Shown piece after piece: positions 17,271 to 27,756 of a stretch of DNA of 64,000 nt; the stretch's first letter is position 1; the number at the start of each line of letters is the position of its first letter. Under the pieces are notes generated by a model. The model made no database searches and was not told the origin of the DNA. It saw only the letters and a list, made by a program, of their open reading frames with translations. The stretch lies in the NCBI GenBank assembly GCA_030066905.1, contig JASJAR010000023.1:17646-81645 (forward strand), read 5' to 3'. The position numbers were made by a program, and so were the translations under genes. The DNA comes from Paracoccaceae bacterium. Its GTDB lineage: Bacteria > Pseudomonadota > Alphaproteobacteria > Rhodobacterales > Rhodobacteraceae.

Positions 17271-19391
17271 ATGACCGACTGGAAAGCGCTTGCGGAAAAG
17301 GAGCTGCGCGGAAAGCCCGTCGACAGCCTCCATTGGGAGACCCTGGAGGGGATCCGCGTCAAACCGCTTTACACCGAGGCCGATCTCGCGGGGCTCGGCC
17401 ATCTGGGCTCCACTCCCGGCGCCGCACCGTTCACAAGGGGCGTGAAGGCGACGATGTATGCCGGCCGGCCCTGGACGATCCGGCAATATGCGGGCTTCTC
17501 CACGGCCGAGGAATCGAACGCCTTTTACCGCAAGGCGCTGGCGGGCGGTCAGCAGGGCGTCTCGGTCGCCTTCGACCTTGCCACCCACCGGGGCTATGAC
17601 AGCGATCACCCCCGGGTGGAAGGCGATGTCGGCAAGGCGGGCGTGGCCATCGACAGCGTCGTGGACATGAAGATCCTCTTCGACGGCATCCCGCTTCAGG
17701 ACATCTCGGTGTCGATGACGATGAACGGCGCGGTCATTCCGATCCTCGCCAATTTCATCGTCGCGGGCGAGGAGCAGGGGGTGGCGCGGGAGGCGCTGTC
17801 GGGGACCATCCAGAACGACATCCTCAAAGAATTCATGGTCCGCAACACCTATATCTATCCCCCCGAGCCCTCGATGCGGATCGTCGGCGATATCATCGAA
17901 TACACCGCCGACCATATGCCGAAGTTCAACTCGATCTCGATTTCCGGCTACCACATGCAGGAGGCGGGGGCGAACCTCGTCCAGGAGCTTGCCTTCACCC
18001 TCGCCGACGGGCGCGAATATGTGCGCGCGGCCATCGCGCGGGGGATGGATGTGGACCGGTTCGCGCCGCGCCTGTCGTTCTTTTTCGCCATCGGAATGAA
18101 CTTCTTCATGGAGGCCGCGAAGCTCCGCGCGGCGCGGCTTCTCTGGCACCGGGTGATGTCCGATTTTTCTCCGAAAAATCCGCGCTCCTCGATGCTGAGG
18201 ACCCATTGCCAGACGTCCGGGGTGAGCCTACAGGAGCAGGACCCCTACAACAATGTCGTGCGCACCGCTTACGAGGCGATGGCGGCCGTGCTGGGGGGCA
18301 CCCAATCGCTCCACACCAACGCCCTCGACGAGGCCATCGCCTTGCCGACCGAGTTCGCCGCCCGGATCGCGCGCAACACCCAGCTTGTCCTCCAGGAAGA
18401 GACCGGGGTGACGAACGTGGTCGACCCGCTGGCGGGGTCCTACTACGTCGAAAGCCTCACCGCCGAGCTTGCCGAAAAGGCCTGGGCGCTGATGGAGGAG
18501 GTCGAGGAGATGGGCGGGATGACGAAGGCCGTCGCCTCCGGCATGCCGAAGCTCCGCATCGAGGAGACCGCCGCGAAGCGTCAGGCGATGATCGACCGGG
18601 GCGAGGAGGTGATCGTCGGGGTCAACAAGTACCGCAAGGACAGCGAAGACCCGATCGACATCCTCGATATCGACAACGAGACGGTGCGCGCCGCCCAGAT
18701 CGCGCGGCTGGAGCGTATTCGCGCCGAGCGGGACGGGGCAGCCGTCGAGGCCGCCCTGACCGAGATCACCCGGCGCGCCGGGGAGGGCGGAAACCTCCTC
18801 GACGCCGCCGTCGAGGCCGCCCGGGCCCGGGCCACAGTGGGAGAGATTTCGATGGCGATGGAGAAAGCGTTCGGCCGCCACCGGGCGGAGGTGAAGACCC
18901 TCGCCGGGGTTTACGGTGCCGCCTATGAGGGCGACGAGGGGTTTGCCGAAATCCAAGGACAGGTCGAGGATTTCGCCGAGGAGGAGGGCCGCCGGCCCCG
19001 GATGCTCGTCGTCAAGATGGGCCAGGACGGGCACGATAGGGGCGCCAAGGTCATCGCCACCGCCTTCGCCGATATCGGCTTCGACGTCGATGTGGGGCCT
19101 TTGTTCCAGACCCCCGAGGAGGCCGCCCAGGACGCCATCGACAATGACGTTCACGTCGTCGGGATTTCCTCCCAGGCGGCGGGGCACAAGACGCTGGCGC
19201 CGAAGCTCATCGCGGCTCTGAAGGAGAGGGACGCCGGCGACATCATCGTAATCTGCGGCGGGGTCATCCCGCAGCAGGATTACGCGTTTCTGAAGAAGGC
19301 CGGGGTGCAGGCGATCTTCGGGCCCGGCACCAACATCCCCGAGGCGGCGGGCGACATCCTGCGGCTTATCCGCGAGGCCCGGGCGGGCTGA
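17271..19391 (+). CDS. mcmA: Methylmalonyl-CoA mutase
   Basis: A 706-residue adenosylcobalamin-dependent mutase converting (R)-methylmalonyl-CoA to succinyl-CoA. N-terminal substrate-binding TIM barrel (to about 550) with [26 protein letters not shown]; the C-terminal B12 domain (from about 575) has DGHDRG, whose His588 is the lower cobalt ligand, then the conserved SSQAAGHK and GGVIP segments. Both halves are in one chain, as in the homodimeric bacterial/mitochondrial form. It completes the propionyl-CoA route begun by PccBA; the epimerase and the chaperone MeaB are not in this window. GGAGG lies 10 nt upstream. Repeats follow the gene. Confidence 0.97.
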   Translation: MTDWKALAEKELRGKPVDSLHWETLEGIRVKPLYTEADLAGLGHLGSTPGAAPFTRGVKATMYAGRPWTIRQYAGFSTAEESNAFYRKALAGGQQGVSVAFDLATHRGYDSDHPRVEGDVGKAGVAIDSVVDMKILFDGIPLQDISVSMTMNGAVIPILANFIVAGEEQGVAREALSGTIQNDILKEFMVRNTYIYPPEPSMRIVGDIIEYTADHMPKFNSISISGYHMQEAGANLVQELAFTLADGREYVRAAIARGMDVDRFAPRLSFFFAIGMNFFMEAAKLRAARLLWHRVMSDFSPKNPRSSMLRTHCQTSGVSLQEQDPYNNVVRTAYEAMAAVLGGTQSLHTNALDEAIALPTEFAARIARNTQLVLQEETGVTNVVDPLAGSYYVESLTAELAEKAWALMEEVEEMGGMTKAVASGMPKLRIEETAAKRQAMIDRGEEVIVGVNKYRKDSEDPIDILDIDNETVRAAQIARLERIRAERDGAAVEAALTEITRRAGEGGNLLDAAVEAARARATVGEISMAMEKAFGRHRAEVKTLAGVYGAAYEGDEGFAEIQGQVEDFAEEEGRRPRMLVVKMGQDGHDRGAKVIATAFADIGFDVDVGPLFQTPEEAAQDAIDNDVHVVGISSQAAGHKTLAPKLIAALKERDAGDIIVICGGVIPQQDYAFLKKAGVQAIFGPGTNIPEAAGDILRLIREARAG

Positions 19392-19441
19392 GGCCGGTGG
19401 ACTTTGTTGGCCATTTGCGGACGCGGGGGCGTTGGCTTCCG

Positions 19442-19617
19442 TTGGCCTGAAGGGGCCGTTCAGATCCTGCTCCGGCAGACCTTTGCGACACACGCCCCGG
19501 ACTTGATCCGGGGCCTCGATTCACCGGAGTGCCAGGCCTGTCGAGGTCCCGGGACAAGCCCGGGACGTGGGGGACTTTGGATCGAAGCCTCGGATTCCGT
19601 CCGGGGCGGGACTTTTA
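19442..19617. repeat. Nested-palindrome repeat, tandem copy 1 of 3
   Basis: Starts TTGGCCTGAAGGGG, with the core palindromes CCCCGGACTTGATCCGGGG and GTCCCGGGACAAGCCCGGGAC about 40 bp apart. The 3' terminal inverted repeat is missing: the unit runs into copy 2. With copies 2 and 3 it fills most of the 633-nt gap after mcmA. Confidence 0.8.
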
Positions 19618-19795
19618 TTGGCCTTGAGCGGCCGTTTGTGTCTTGCTCCGGCCGACCTTTGCGACACACGCCCCGGACGTGATCCGGGGCCCCGATCCTC
19701 TGGAGTGCCAAGCCTATCGAGGTCCCGGGTCAAGCCCGGGACGTGGGGGGCATTGTGTTCGAGGCCCCGGATGACTTCCGGGGCGGGACTTTCTG
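19618..19795. repeat. Nested-palindrome repeat, tandem copy 2 of 3
   Basis: Starts TTGGCCTTGAGCGGCCGTTT, same core palindromes as copy 1, again with no 3' terminal repeat before copy 3 begins. Unit length is about 178 bp. Confidence 0.8.
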
Positions 19796-19973
19796 TTGGC
19801 CTTGAGCGGACGTTTGGGTCTTGCTCCGGTAGCCCTTGGCGACACACGCCCCGGACTTGATCCGGGGCCCCGATCCTCCGGAGGGCCAAGCCTATCGAGG
19901 TCCCGGGTCAAGCCCGGGACGCGGGGGGATTGTGATCGGGGGAGCGGACAAACGAACGCCCGCTCAAGGCCAA
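19796..19973. repeat. Nested-palindrome repeat, complete copy (type copy)
   Basis: A complete 178-bp element. The 5' end TTGGCCTTGAGCGGACGTTT is an inverted repeat of the 3' end (read on the minus strand: TTGGCCTTGAGCGGGCGTTC). Inside lie two palindromes, CCCCGGACTTGATCCGGGG and GTCCCGGGTCAAGCCCGGGAC. The outer and inner inverted repeats together would fold into a large cruciform. It carries no gene. The layout resembles a MITE or a compound REP element. Confidence 0.85.
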
Positions 19974-20024
19974 ATCCGGACGCCCCCGGTTCCCCCGTCC
20001 CGCGCGAGCGTCTAGGCTTGCCCC

Positions 20025-20708
20025 ATGTCGATCTGGTCCCGCATTGCCGATGCCATTTCCGCGCTTGCCTCCGGCCAAGGGCTCTCGGAGGTGTTCGACC
20101 GCCTCCGCACCCCGCCCGAACGCTCGGTGGCCTTCACCATCGCCGTCATCGCGCTTGGGGCGAAAATGGCCAAGGCCGATGGCCGGGTGACCCGCGACGA
20201 GGTCACCGCCTTCCGCGAGGTCTTCTACATCCCGAAAGCCGAGGAGCCCAACGCGGCGCGGGTCTTCGACCTCGCCCGGCAGGACGTGGCCGGCTTCGAC
20301 GCCTATGCCCGCCGCATCCGGGCGATGTTCGGCAACGGGCATGACGCGCTCACCGACCTCATCGAGGGGCTGTTCTACGTCGCGGTGGCAGACGGCGAAT
20401 ACCACCCGCGAGAGGATGACTTTCTCCACGAGGTCGCCCGCATCTTCGGCATCGGCGAGCGCGAGTTCCGGGCGATCCGCACCCGTTTTGTGCCCGATGC
20501 CGACCCCGACCCCTGGGCGGTGCTGGGGCTTGGTCCCGGTTCGACCCTCGAAGACGCCCGCACCGCCTGGCGGCGTTTGGTGCGCGAGAGCCATCCCGAC
20601 CGGATGATCGCCCGGGGGCTTCCCGAAGAGGCGGTGCGGATCGCCGAGAAACGGCTCATCGCGATCAACCGCGCCTGGGAGGAAATCAGCGAGGGCCGCG
20701 CGGCCTGA
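20025..20708 (+). CDS. DjlA-like protein: TerB-type domain plus J domain
   Basis: A 227-residue protein with an N-terminal TerB/DjlA-like helical domain (about 20-150: AVIALGAKMAKADGRVTRDEV and, repeated, LFYVAVADGEYHPREDDFLHE) and a C-terminal J domain (about 163-225) with the HPD motif in ESHPDRM. It probably stimulates an Hsp70 (DnaK) ATPase. Unlike E. coli DjlA there is no N-terminal membrane anchor. The stop codon overlaps the next start by 1 nt. Confidence 0.88.
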   Translation: MSIWSRIADAISALASGQGLSEVFDRLRTPPERSVAFTIAVIALGAKMAKADGRVTRDEVTAFREVFYIPKAEEPNAARVFDLARQDVAGFDAYARRIRAMFGNGHDALTDLIEGLFYVAVADGEYHPREDDFLHEVARIFGIGEREFRAIRTRFVPDADPDPWAVLGLGPGSTLEDARTAWRRLVRESHPDRMIARGLPEEAVRIAEKRLIAINRAWEEISEGRAA

Positions 20709-21733
20709 TGCGCATCGCCACCTACAACATCGAATGGTTCACCGAGCTTTTCGACGACGACGGCACGCTCTTGGCCGACGGCGAATGGTCGGCGCGCTAC
20801 AACGTCACCCGCGCCGCCCAGGCCGAGGCCATCGCCATCGTGATGACGGCCCTCGATGCCGATGCGATCATGATCATCGAAGCACCCGATGCCCACCGCA
20901 AACGCTCCGGCCGGGTGGCGCTGGAGACCTTCGCCGAGGCCTTCGATCTGCGCACGCGCACCGCCCTTCTGGGCTTCGAGAACCACACCCAGCAGGAGAT
21001 CGCCCTGCTCTACGACCCCGACGTGCTGGAGGCGCGCCACGACCCCATCGGCCCGCCCGAGGGCGGGCACGACGCCGTCGCCGCCCCCCGCTTCGACGGG
21101 GCATTCGACATCGACCTCGACATCGACGCCGAACCCGAGCGCGTGACCTGGTCGAAGCCGCCCTTGGAACTGGCCTGCCGCTCGGCGTCGGGGGAGGCGT
21201 TCCGGATGATCGGCGTCCATGCGAAATCGAAAGCCCCCCATGGCGCGACGGGCCGCAAGGAAATCCTGCGCGCCTCGATCCAGAACCGCCGCAAGCAGCT
21301 TGCCCAATGCATCTGGCTCAGGCGCCGGATCGAGGAGCATCTCGCCGCCGAGGAGCCCTTGATCGTGCTGGGGGACTTCAACGACGGCCCCGGGCTCGAC
21401 GAATACGAAAAGCTCTTCGGCCGGTCCGGGCTCGAGATCGTGCTTGGAGAGAATGACGGGATGAAGCTTGTCGAGCCCCATGCCGCGATGGGGCTCCAGC
21501 GCCGTCTCGGAGCCGCACCGACAACGGCAAGGTTCTGGATTTCGTCGCAGAAACGCTGGCTCGAAGTTCTGCTCGACTACATCATGGTCTCGCCCGACCT
21601 CGCCGCCCGCCGCCCCCAATGGCGCATCTGGCACCCGTTCGACGACCCCGGCTGCTACAATGCACCGGAATTGCGGGAGGCGCTCCTGGCGGCGTCGGAC
21701 CATTTCCCGGTGACGCTCGATATCGATCTTTGA
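20708..21733 (+). CDS. Endonuclease/exonuclease/phosphatase-fold enzyme
   Basis: A 341-residue EEP-superfamily protein. Family residues: ATYNIEWF (Asn6 and Glu8 region), MIIEAPDAH (metal Glu replaced by this E-A context), HAKSK near 175, the catalytic pair in VLGDFNDGPG (about 219-228), and SDHFPVTLDI at the C-terminus. Members cleave phosphodiesters of DNA, lipids or nucleotides; the substrate here is unknown. No signal peptide. It is translationally coupled to the J-domain gene. Confidence 0.88.
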   Translation: MRIATYNIEWFTELFDDDGTLLADGEWSARYNVTRAAQAEAIAIVMTALDADAIMIIEAPDAHRKRSGRVALETFAEAFDLRTRTALLGFENHTQQEIALLYDPDVLEARHDPIGPPEGGHDAVAAPRFDGAFDIDLDIDAEPERVTWSKPPLELACRSASGEAFRMIGVHAKSKAPHGATGRKEILRASIQNRRKQLAQCIWLRRRIEEHLAAEEPLIVLGDFNDGPGLDEYEKLFGRSGLEIVLGENDGMKLVEPHAAMGLQRRLGAAPTTARFWISSQKRWLEVLLDYIMVSPDLAARRPQWRIWHPFDDPGCYNAPELREALLAASDHFPVTLDIDL

Positions 21734-21746
21734 GGCGGTTTCCCGG

Positions 21747-23306
21747 TCAGGACGGGTGGGCGATCTCGGTCTTCTTGGCCCCGAGGCTGTCGGCGAGCGC
21801 CTGGAACCGCGCCTGGGCGACCTCCCCGAACAGGTCCGCCGTCCCGTCGGCGAGGTGGAACGACAGGCACTTCCGCCGCGAAGACCAGGACAGCCGGCCC
21901 ATCCGCTCGGCATCCTGACCCGAAAACATCGCGCCGAACCGCATCGCCTTGCCGAGCTGTTCGGCGGCCACGGCCTCTTTTTCGGACAATAGCCCGAAGA
22001 GCGGCTCGAACCGGGTGCCCGAGCGCGAGTTCTTGTAGCGGTGAAGGAGAGCGAGGCCGAGGAACACCCGCTCGCGGTGGGCGAGCCCGGCCATGTTGGC
22101 GCGCGTCGCCAGGTCGAAACAGGCTTCGTGGCGATAGTCGGGATGGGCCCGCCAGGTCACGTCGTGCAACAGACAGGCCGCGCGGACGAGCCGGTAATGG
22201 TCTGGGCCCCGGCCCTCGAACAGCGGCGCGATGAAATTGTGCAGCGTCCGGCCGAACCCCGGCAGGCGGGCGTCCTTGGCCTCGGCGAAGCGGCAGGCCT
22301 CGATCAGCGGGTCGCGGTCGCGCAGGTCTCGCGGCATCTGCTCGTAGAGCATGCCTTCGCGGATGCCGTAGCTCGAGACGGCGATGTCGTGGGGCTTGAA
22401 CGTGTCGAGAAGGGTCGTGAGGACGGGGGCGGCGAGCGGCAGGAGGCTCGCACGGGTCTCGCTGATCCCGGTTGCCCGGCGCAACTCCTCCATGTCGGAG
22501 GTCGCGATCAACGCGGCGGTGGCGCGGACGTCCTTTCGGCTCATCCGGTATTCGTGAAGGACCGCGAGCGGGTAGCCGCGCCGCTCCATGTCGATCCGGG
22601 CGAAGGCCCGCCAGGAGCCGCCGACGAGGAACAGCCGGTCCGATTGCTCGCCCATCGTCGCGCGAAGGCCGTCGATCTCCGCCTTGACCGTCTTGCGGCG
22701 GCCGGACTTGCCGCCCTTGACGCCGGCGAGCCTCAGAGGCCCCAGGGGCGAGGTGACGCATTTGCCCACTTCGCCGTCCTGAAGCTCGGCAAGTTCCATC
22801 GACGAGCCACCGATGTCGCAGACGAGCCCGTAGGACCCCGGCCAGCCGAGGAGCACCCCCTGGGCCGAAAGCCGGGCCTCCTCGGTGCCGTCGATCACCC
22901 AGAGGCGGAGGCCGGTCTCGCGCAACACGTCCTCCCTGAACGCGGGACCGTCCTCCGCCTCCCGCACCGCGGCTGTGGCCACAGCCGTCAGCGGTGCTGC
23001 TCCCATGCCCTTGGCGAGAAGGGCGAACCGTTTGAGCGCGACCATGGCGCGCGCCTTGCCGTCGGGGTTGAGCCGGCCGGTATCGGCCATGCCCGCGCCG
23101 AGGCCGCACATGACCTTCTCGTTGAAGAAATAGGCCGGACTGCGCGCCGCGCCGTCGAACACGACAAGGCGCACCGAGTTAGACCCGACATCGACGACCC
23201 CGACCCGGGTGAGGGCCCGGGCGCCGGGGCTGTCGAACAGCGGGCGGCCGAACGGCGCCCAGTCGTCCACCTCCGGTGCGCTGCCGTCGTCCATCTTCGC
23301 AAGCAT
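21747..23306 (-). CDS. ppx: Exopolyphosphatase / guanosine pentaphosphate phosphatase
   Basis: A 519-residue Ppx/GppA protein that releases phosphate from polyphosphate ends or from pppGpp. It has an ASKHA ATPase-type core: VGVVDVGSNSVRLVVFDG (about 35-52, phosphate 1), VCDIGGSSMELAEL (about 161-174, phosphate 2), then an HD-like C-terminal helical domain (ACLLHDVTWRAHPDYRHE). It lies 43 nt downstream of ppk1 on the same strand, the classical polyphosphate operon. Confidence 0.95.
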   Translation of the reverse strand: MLAKMDDGSAPEVDDWAPFGRPLFDSPGARALTRVGVVDVGSNSVRLVVFDGAARSPAYFFNEKVMCGLGAGMADTGRLNPDGKARAMVALKRFALLAKGMGAAPLTAVATAAVREAEDGPAFREDVLRETGLRLWVIDGTEEARLSAQGVLLGWPGSYGLVCDIGGSSMELAELQDGEVGKCVTSPLGPLRLAGVKGGKSGRRKTVKAEIDGLRATMGEQSDRLFLVGGSWRAFARIDMERRGYPLAVLHEYRMSRKDVRATAALIATSDMEELRRATGISETRASLLPLAAPVLTTLLDTFKPHDIAVSSYGIREGMLYEQMPRDLRDRDPLIEACRFAEAKDARLPGFGRTLHNFIAPLFEGRGPDHYRLVRAACLLHDVTWRAHPDYRHEACFDLATRANMAGLAHRERVFLGLALLHRYKNSRSGTRFEPLFGLLSEKEAVAAEQLGKAMRFGAMFSGQDAERMGRLSWSSRRKCLSFHLADGTADLFGEVAQARFQALADSLGAKKTEIAHPS

Positions 23307-23349
23307 CCCCTTCGCGCGGCGGACATTTTGCCGGGATGGCCCCTCGCGG

Positions 23350-25527
23350 TCAATCCAGAGCTTCGGCCAGTTTTTTCACATCCGACGCGCCGGCCTTGCC
23401 GCGGCCGGAAAGCGACGGGTTTTCCATGAAGTACCGGTGGCAGCTAAAAGGCCGCCGGCCCTCTTCGATCGCCGGGCGCAGGAACTTGCCATCCGGCCCC
23501 AGAAGCCAGGAGTTGGCCTCGTCGCGAAGATTTGCGACCATGATCTGGTCGACGATCTGGGCCTTCACGGTTGGGTTTTCGATCTCAACGAGGGTTTCGA
23601 CGCGCCGGTTGAGGTTGCGGCCCATCCAGTCCGCCGAGGAGATGTAGACCCGGGCCTCTTCCGCCGGCAACCCGTGGCCGGCGCCGAAACAGACGATGCG
23701 GGAATGTTCGAGGAACCGGCCCACGACCGATTTCACGCGGATGTTGTCCGACAGCCCCGCCACCCCCGGGCGCAGGCAGCAGATGCCGCGGATCACAAGG
23801 TCGATCTTCACCCCGGCCTGGCTGGCAAGGTAGAGCGCGTCGATCACGTCGCGCTCGACGAGCGAGTTCATCTTCGCCCAGATCCGCGCCGGCCGCCCGG
23901 CAAGGGCGTGCTCGGCCTCCTCGGCGATGCGTTCGAGAAGCGTCGTTTTCAGGGTGAGCGGAGAGATCGAGAGGTTTTCGAGGCTTTGCGGCTTGGCGTA
24001 GCCCGACAGGTAGTTGAAGACCCGGGTGGCATCCCGCCCCAGGGCCGGATCGCAGGTGAAGAGCGACAGGTCGGTGTAAATCTTCGCCGTGATCGGGTGG
24101 TAATTGCCGGTGCCGTAATGGGTGTAGGTGGCAAGCCCCCCGGTCTCCCGGCGCACCACGGTCGAGATCTTGGCGTGGATCTTGTAGTTCAGAAACCCGT
24201 AGACGACATGGACGCCGGCGCGTTCGAGCTTTCTCGACTGGCGGATGTTGGCGGCTTCGTCGAACCGGGCCTTGAGTTCGACGAGGGCGGTGACCGATTT
24301 GCCGTCCTCGGCCGCCTCGCAGAGGGCGTCGACGATGGGCGACTGGTTCGAGGTCCGGTAGAGGGTCTGCTTGATCGCCACCACATCGGGGTCGGCGGCG
24401 GCCTGTTTGAGAAACCGCACCACCATGTCGAAGGTCTCGTAGGGGTGGTGGAGAAGCATGTCCTTCTGGCGGATCGCAGCGAACATGTCGCCGTCGTGGT
24501 CCTGCACCCGTTCGGGGACCCGCGGCGTGAAGGACGGCCAGAGCAGATCGGGGCGTTCGTCGAGGACAAGCTCGTTGAGGTCCCCCGACCCGATCAGCCC
24601 GTCGACATCGACGACCTCGTCGTCGCCGACCTTGAGTTCCTCCATGATGAGTTTTCTCAGCCGCTTCGGAGCGCCTGTGGAGATCTTCATCCGGACGACC
24701 TCGCCCCGGCGCCGGCGCTTGAGGGCCACCTCGAACTCGCGCACGAGGTCTTCGGCCTCGTCCTCCACCTCGAGGTCGCTGTCGCGCAGGACGCGGAAGG
24801 CGCAACTGCCCTTCAGCGCATAGCCCGGAAAGAGCCGGTCGAGGTTCAAAAGGAGCACGTCCTCAAGGAGAATGAACCGGTGTTCACGGCCCGTTGCGGG
24901 CAGGCGCACGAACCGCCGCGTCTGATGCGGGATCGGCAGGAGCGCCTGGAGCATCCGCCCGTCCTCCGCACTTTCGAACTCCAGCGCGAGCGCGTAGCCG
25001 GTATTCGGAATGAACGGGAACGGATGGGCCGGGTCGATGGCCAGCGGGGTCAGGATCGGGAAGATCTCGGCGAGGAAGACCTTTTCGAGATGTTTGCGGT
25101 CCGATTTCGAGAGGTCGTCGCGGGCGAGAATGTGGATGTCGTGGCCGGCCATGTCCGCCGCGAGACCGGTCCAGATCCGTTGCTGGTGCTCCATCAGCCG
25201 CCGGGCTTCGGTGTTGATAAGCGAGAGCTGCTCGGCCGGCGTAAGCCCATCCTGGGCCGGGGCGGTCATGCCCCCCTTGGCAAGCTCGCGCAGGCCGGCG
25301 ACGCGGACGGTGTAGAACTCGTCGAGATTGCTCGACGAGATCGACAGAAACCGCAGCCGTTCAAGGAGCGGAACCTCGGCGTTCTGCGCCTCCTCCAGCA
25401 CACGCCAGTTGAATTCGAGCCAGGACAGTTCGCGGTTGAAGAACCGGCTCGGCCCGTCCGGGTCGACGTCCGGCATGTCGGCGCCGGGCGGCTGGGGGCT
25501 ATGGAGGAGATCGGCGCTGGTCATCAT
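23350..25527 (-). CDS. ppk1: Polyphosphate kinase 1
   Basis: A 725-residue enzyme that reversibly makes polyphosphate from ATP. N-domain with [16 protein letters not shown] (about 28-43), then the phospholipase-D-like catalytic half with the autophosphorylated His in YKIHAKIS and the second His in RFLEHSRI, plus [15 protein letters not shown]. Length is slightly above the E. coli protein. It is the first gene of the ppk1-ppx operon. Confidence 0.97.
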   Translation of the reverse strand: MMTSADLLHSPQPPGADMPDVDPDGPSRFFNRELSWLEFNWRVLEEAQNAEVPLLERLRFLSISSSNLDEFYTVRVAGLRELAKGGMTAPAQDGLTPAEQLSLINTEARRLMEHQQRIWTGLAADMAGHDIHILARDDLSKSDRKHLEKVFLAEIFPILTPLAIDPAHPFPFIPNTGYALALEFESAEDGRMLQALLPIPHQTRRFVRLPATGREHRFILLEDVLLLNLDRLFPGYALKGSCAFRVLRDSDLEVEDEAEDLVREFEVALKRRRRGEVVRMKISTGAPKRLRKLIMEELKVGDDEVVDVDGLIGSGDLNELVLDERPDLLWPSFTPRVPERVQDHDGDMFAAIRQKDMLLHHPYETFDMVVRFLKQAAADPDVVAIKQTLYRTSNQSPIVDALCEAAEDGKSVTALVELKARFDEAANIRQSRKLERAGVHVVYGFLNYKIHAKISTVVRRETGGLATYTHYGTGNYHPITAKIYTDLSLFTCDPALGRDATRVFNYLSGYAKPQSLENLSISPLTLKTTLLERIAEEAEHALAGRPARIWAKMNSLVERDVIDALYLASQAGVKIDLVIRGICCLRPGVAGLSDNIRVKSVVGRFLEHSRIVCFGAGHGLPAEEARVYISSADWMGRNLNRRVETLVEIENPTVKAQIVDQIMVANLRDEANSWLLGPDGKFLRPAIEEGRRPFSCHRYFMENPSLSGRGKAGASDVKKLAEALD

Positions 25528-25592
25528 TACAACAGATAGTCCTTCTGCGGGGCGATTTTGCCCCCTTCGCTCTTTTTGACGGAATTACAAGA

Positions 25593-26273
25593 CTATGTTG
25601 TGACGCCGCCGCCGTTGTCCAGAACCCTGCGGGCGAGCGCGCGGGTCACGCCGCGGCGGCTGGCGAGCGCGGCCCGGTCGAGCGCGGCGACCACCGCTTC
25701 GGCCGCGTCGTGGGAGCGTTCGATGCGCTGCACCAGCCAGGGGATGAGCGCGGGCTCGGGCGCGATCTGGCGGTCGGCGAAGAGCTTCACAAGGAGGTTG
25801 GCCAGCAGAGCATCGTCGGGCGGGTCGAGCGTGGCGACCCCGCTCGCCTGCATCCGGCTTGCCAGGTCGGGAAGGTCGATGGGCCAGCGCGGTGGCGGCA
25901 GGCGGCCCGTGCATAACAGCCGCCCGCCCCGGGCCTGAAGGAGGTTCACAAGATGGAAGGCCGGTGCCGCGCCGTCCGGCGTCAGCGCGTCCCAATCCTC
26001 CACGACCAGCGCCGCGGCCTCCCCGAGCGCGGCGATATCCGCTGTTTCGAGCTCCGATGCGGCGGTCAGCCGCGCGCCCTCGGCGCCGGCCCAGACATGG
26101 GCCAGATGCGTCTTCCCCGCCCCCTGCGGGCCGACCAGAACGAGCCGCCCGTTCGGCCAGGCCTCGGGCCGGTCGATGGCCGCCACCGCATCTGCGTTCG
26201 ACGGCGAGACGAAGAAGTCGCCGCGGGCATGGGACGGCCGTGCGGGCAGGTCGAAGGTGAGCTGCCGGGACAT
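25593..26273 (-). CDS. hdaA: HdaA-type DnaA regulatory inactivator
   Basis: A 226-residue DnaA-related AAA+ protein without a DNA-binding domain. The N-terminal QLTFDLP (4-10) matches the beta-clamp-binding motif of Hda/HdaA; the P-loop is GPQGAGKT (48-55); the Walker B-like region is AALVVEDWD. In Caulobacter HdaA with the clamp stimulates ATP hydrolysis by DnaA after initiation. The AI-2E permease gene sits 3 nt upstream on the same strand, an order common in alphaproteobacteria. Confidence 0.92.
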   Translation of the reverse strand: MSRQLTFDLPARPSHARGDFFVSPSNADAVAAIDRPEAWPNGRLVLVGPQGAGKTHLAHVWAGAEGARLTAASELETADIAALGEAAALVVEDWDALTPDGAAPAFHLVNLLQARGGRLLCTGRLPPPRWPIDLPDLASRMQASGVATLDPPDDALLANLLVKLFADRQIAPEPALIPWLVQRIERSHDAAEAVVAALDRAALASRRGVTRALARRVLDNGGGVTT

Positions 26274-26276
26274 GGC

Positions 26277-27371
26277 TCAGGCCTCGTCCTCGACCTCAAG
26301 CTCGGCAGGTGGCTCGCGGCCCGACAGGCCCTTGTAGAGGAGCCCCTCGCGGTATTGCTCGATGAAGAACCGGGCGACGACCCCGATGGCGGCCGCGACC
26401 GGGACGGCGACGAGAAGGCCCACGAAGCCGAAGAGCGCACCGAAGACCGACAGCGCGAAGATCAGCCAGACCGGGTGCAGCCCGACGCTGGAGCCCACGA
26501 GCTTCGGGGTGAGGATGTTGCCCTCGAGGAACTGCCCCGACTGGAAGATCGCCCAGACCGCCAGGATCCAGATCCAGTCGCCCCAGAACTGAAAGAGCGC
26601 AAGCCCGATGGCGAGCACGCCGCCCACCAGCGCCCCGACGTAAGGGATGAACGAGATGAGGCCGGCCACCGCGCCCACGACGAGCCCGAACTGGAGCCCG
26701 ACAATGGCCAAAAGCGTGGCGTAATAGACCCCGAGGATGACGCAGACCGTGCCCTGGCCGCGGATGAAGGCGGCGAGCGTGGCGTCGATGTCGCTGGCGA
26801 TCTGCCGGATCGCCGGGGCGTGGTCGCGGGGCAGAAGGTCGTCGATCTTGGCGACCATGTTGTCCCAGTCGAGCAGCAGATAGAATGTCACCACCGGGAC
26901 GAGGACGATCAGCACCACGATGTTGAGAAGCGACAGCGCCGAGGTCAGCACGCCGTTGAGGAACTCGCCGCCCTTGGCCTGAATCGTCGCCCCGAGCGAA
27001 TCGAGCGAGCGGCGGATCGTGGAGCTTTCGTCCATGATCTGGGGAAACTGCTCGTTGACCCAGGCCTGGAGCTGGCGCGCAAGCTCGGGGGCCAGCGCGA
27101 AGAGGTCGGCGGCCTGCTGGGCCAGCGTCGGCACCACCAGAAGCCCGCCGACGACGAAGAGAATGAGCGCGGCAATCGTGATGACGACCGTGGCCATGGT
27201 CCGCGACAGACCGATGCGTTCCAGCCGGTCCGCCACCGGGTCGAGGCAGTAGGCGATGGCGCCGCCGAGGACGAAGGGCAGCAGGACATCGCCGAGAAAC
27301 CACATGACCGCGACGAAGGCGATCGTCGCGATGGTCCAGTAGCGGAGCTGATCTCTGACGGGCAGGGCCAT
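26277..27371 (-). CDS. AI-2E (PerM) family transporter
   Basis: A 364-residue membrane protein with about eight helices of the AI-2E/PerM/TqsA family. The C-terminal pore region is visible (FIPYVGALVGGVLAIGLAL; LVGSSVGLHPVWLIFALSVFGALFGFVGLLVAVPVAAAIGV). Despite the family name, members export varied solutes including Na+ or H+, and signalling by AI-2 should not be assumed. It has an acidic C-terminal tail (ELEVEDEA). Immediately upstream of hdaA, so probably co-transcribed. Confidence 0.92.
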   Translation of the reverse strand: MALPVRDQLRYWTIATIAFVAVMWFLGDVLLPFVLGGAIAYCLDPVADRLERIGLSRTMATVVITIAALILFVVGGLLVVPTLAQQAADLFALAPELARQLQAWVNEQFPQIMDESSTIRRSLDSLGATIQAKGGEFLNGVLTSALSLLNIVVLIVLVPVVTFYLLLDWDNMVAKIDDLLPRDHAPAIRQIASDIDATLAAFIRGQGTVCVILGVYYATLLAIVGLQFGLVVGAVAGLISFIPYVGALVGGVLAIGLALFQFWGDWIWILAVWAIFQSGQFLEGNILTPKLVGSSVGLHPVWLIFALSVFGALFGFVGLLVAVPVAAAIGVVARFFIEQYREGLLYKGLSGREPPAELEVEDEA

Positions 27372-27510
27372 GGGGTCGCCTTTCTCCGAGCCCTTGATTG
27401 CCCATGGGGCCGGTCAGGGCAAGGGCCGGAGCGCAGGGCGCGCCGGCCGAGGCGGTGGGGCGGTCCTGGCGTCGGGCCGATGGTCGCCCGCCTTTCGGCC
27501 AGAAAGCCCC

Positions 27511-27594
27511 GTCCCGGGCTTGACCCGGGACCTCGATGGGTCTGGTACTCCGGTGGGTCGGGGCCCCGGATCGGGTCCGGGGCGTGGGTTGCCG
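27511..27594. repeat. Nested-palindrome repeat, partial copy
   Basis: Core only: GTCCCGGGCTTGACCCGGGAC and GGGGCCCCGGATCGGGTCCGGGG, inverted relative to the 19796 copy. It is one of two adjacent copies in the 600-nt gap between the AI-2E permease and proS. The 27372-27510 segment shows nothing else to me. Confidence 0.75.
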
Positions 27595-27756
27595 TTGGCC
27601 CGCTGCGGGCCTTCGTTTGTCCGCCCAGTTCCCAAAGCCCCCCACGTCCCGGGCTTGACCCGGGACCTCGATAGGCTTGGCCCTCCGGAGGATCGGGGCC
27701 CCGGATCGGGTCCGGGGCGCGGGTTGTGGTTGGCCTGCTGCGGGCGTTGGCCGCAG
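27595..27756. repeat. Nested-palindrome repeat, near-full copy
   Basis: Begins TTGGCCCGCTGCGGGCCTTC, contains both core palindromes (27646-27666 and 27697-27717), and ends in a degenerate copy of the terminal sequence (GCTGCGGGCGTTGGCC). Downstream, 27757-27973 must hold the proS promoter; I see no clear hexamers. Confidence 0.75.

Noticed and set aside
19404..19889. Short frames inside the tandem repeats (both strands)
   Set aside because: They encode the same RACPGTSTGL/PGLDPGPR-type peptides at every repeat copy, so they are repeat translations, not genes.
19442..19973. Possible CRISPR array
   Set aside because: The unit is about 176-178 bp with conserved sequence throughout and no unique spacers; no cas genes nearby.
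23209..25539. A 776-codon plus-strand frame
   Set aside because: Antisense shadow of ppk1 and the start of ppx; no recognisable protein features.
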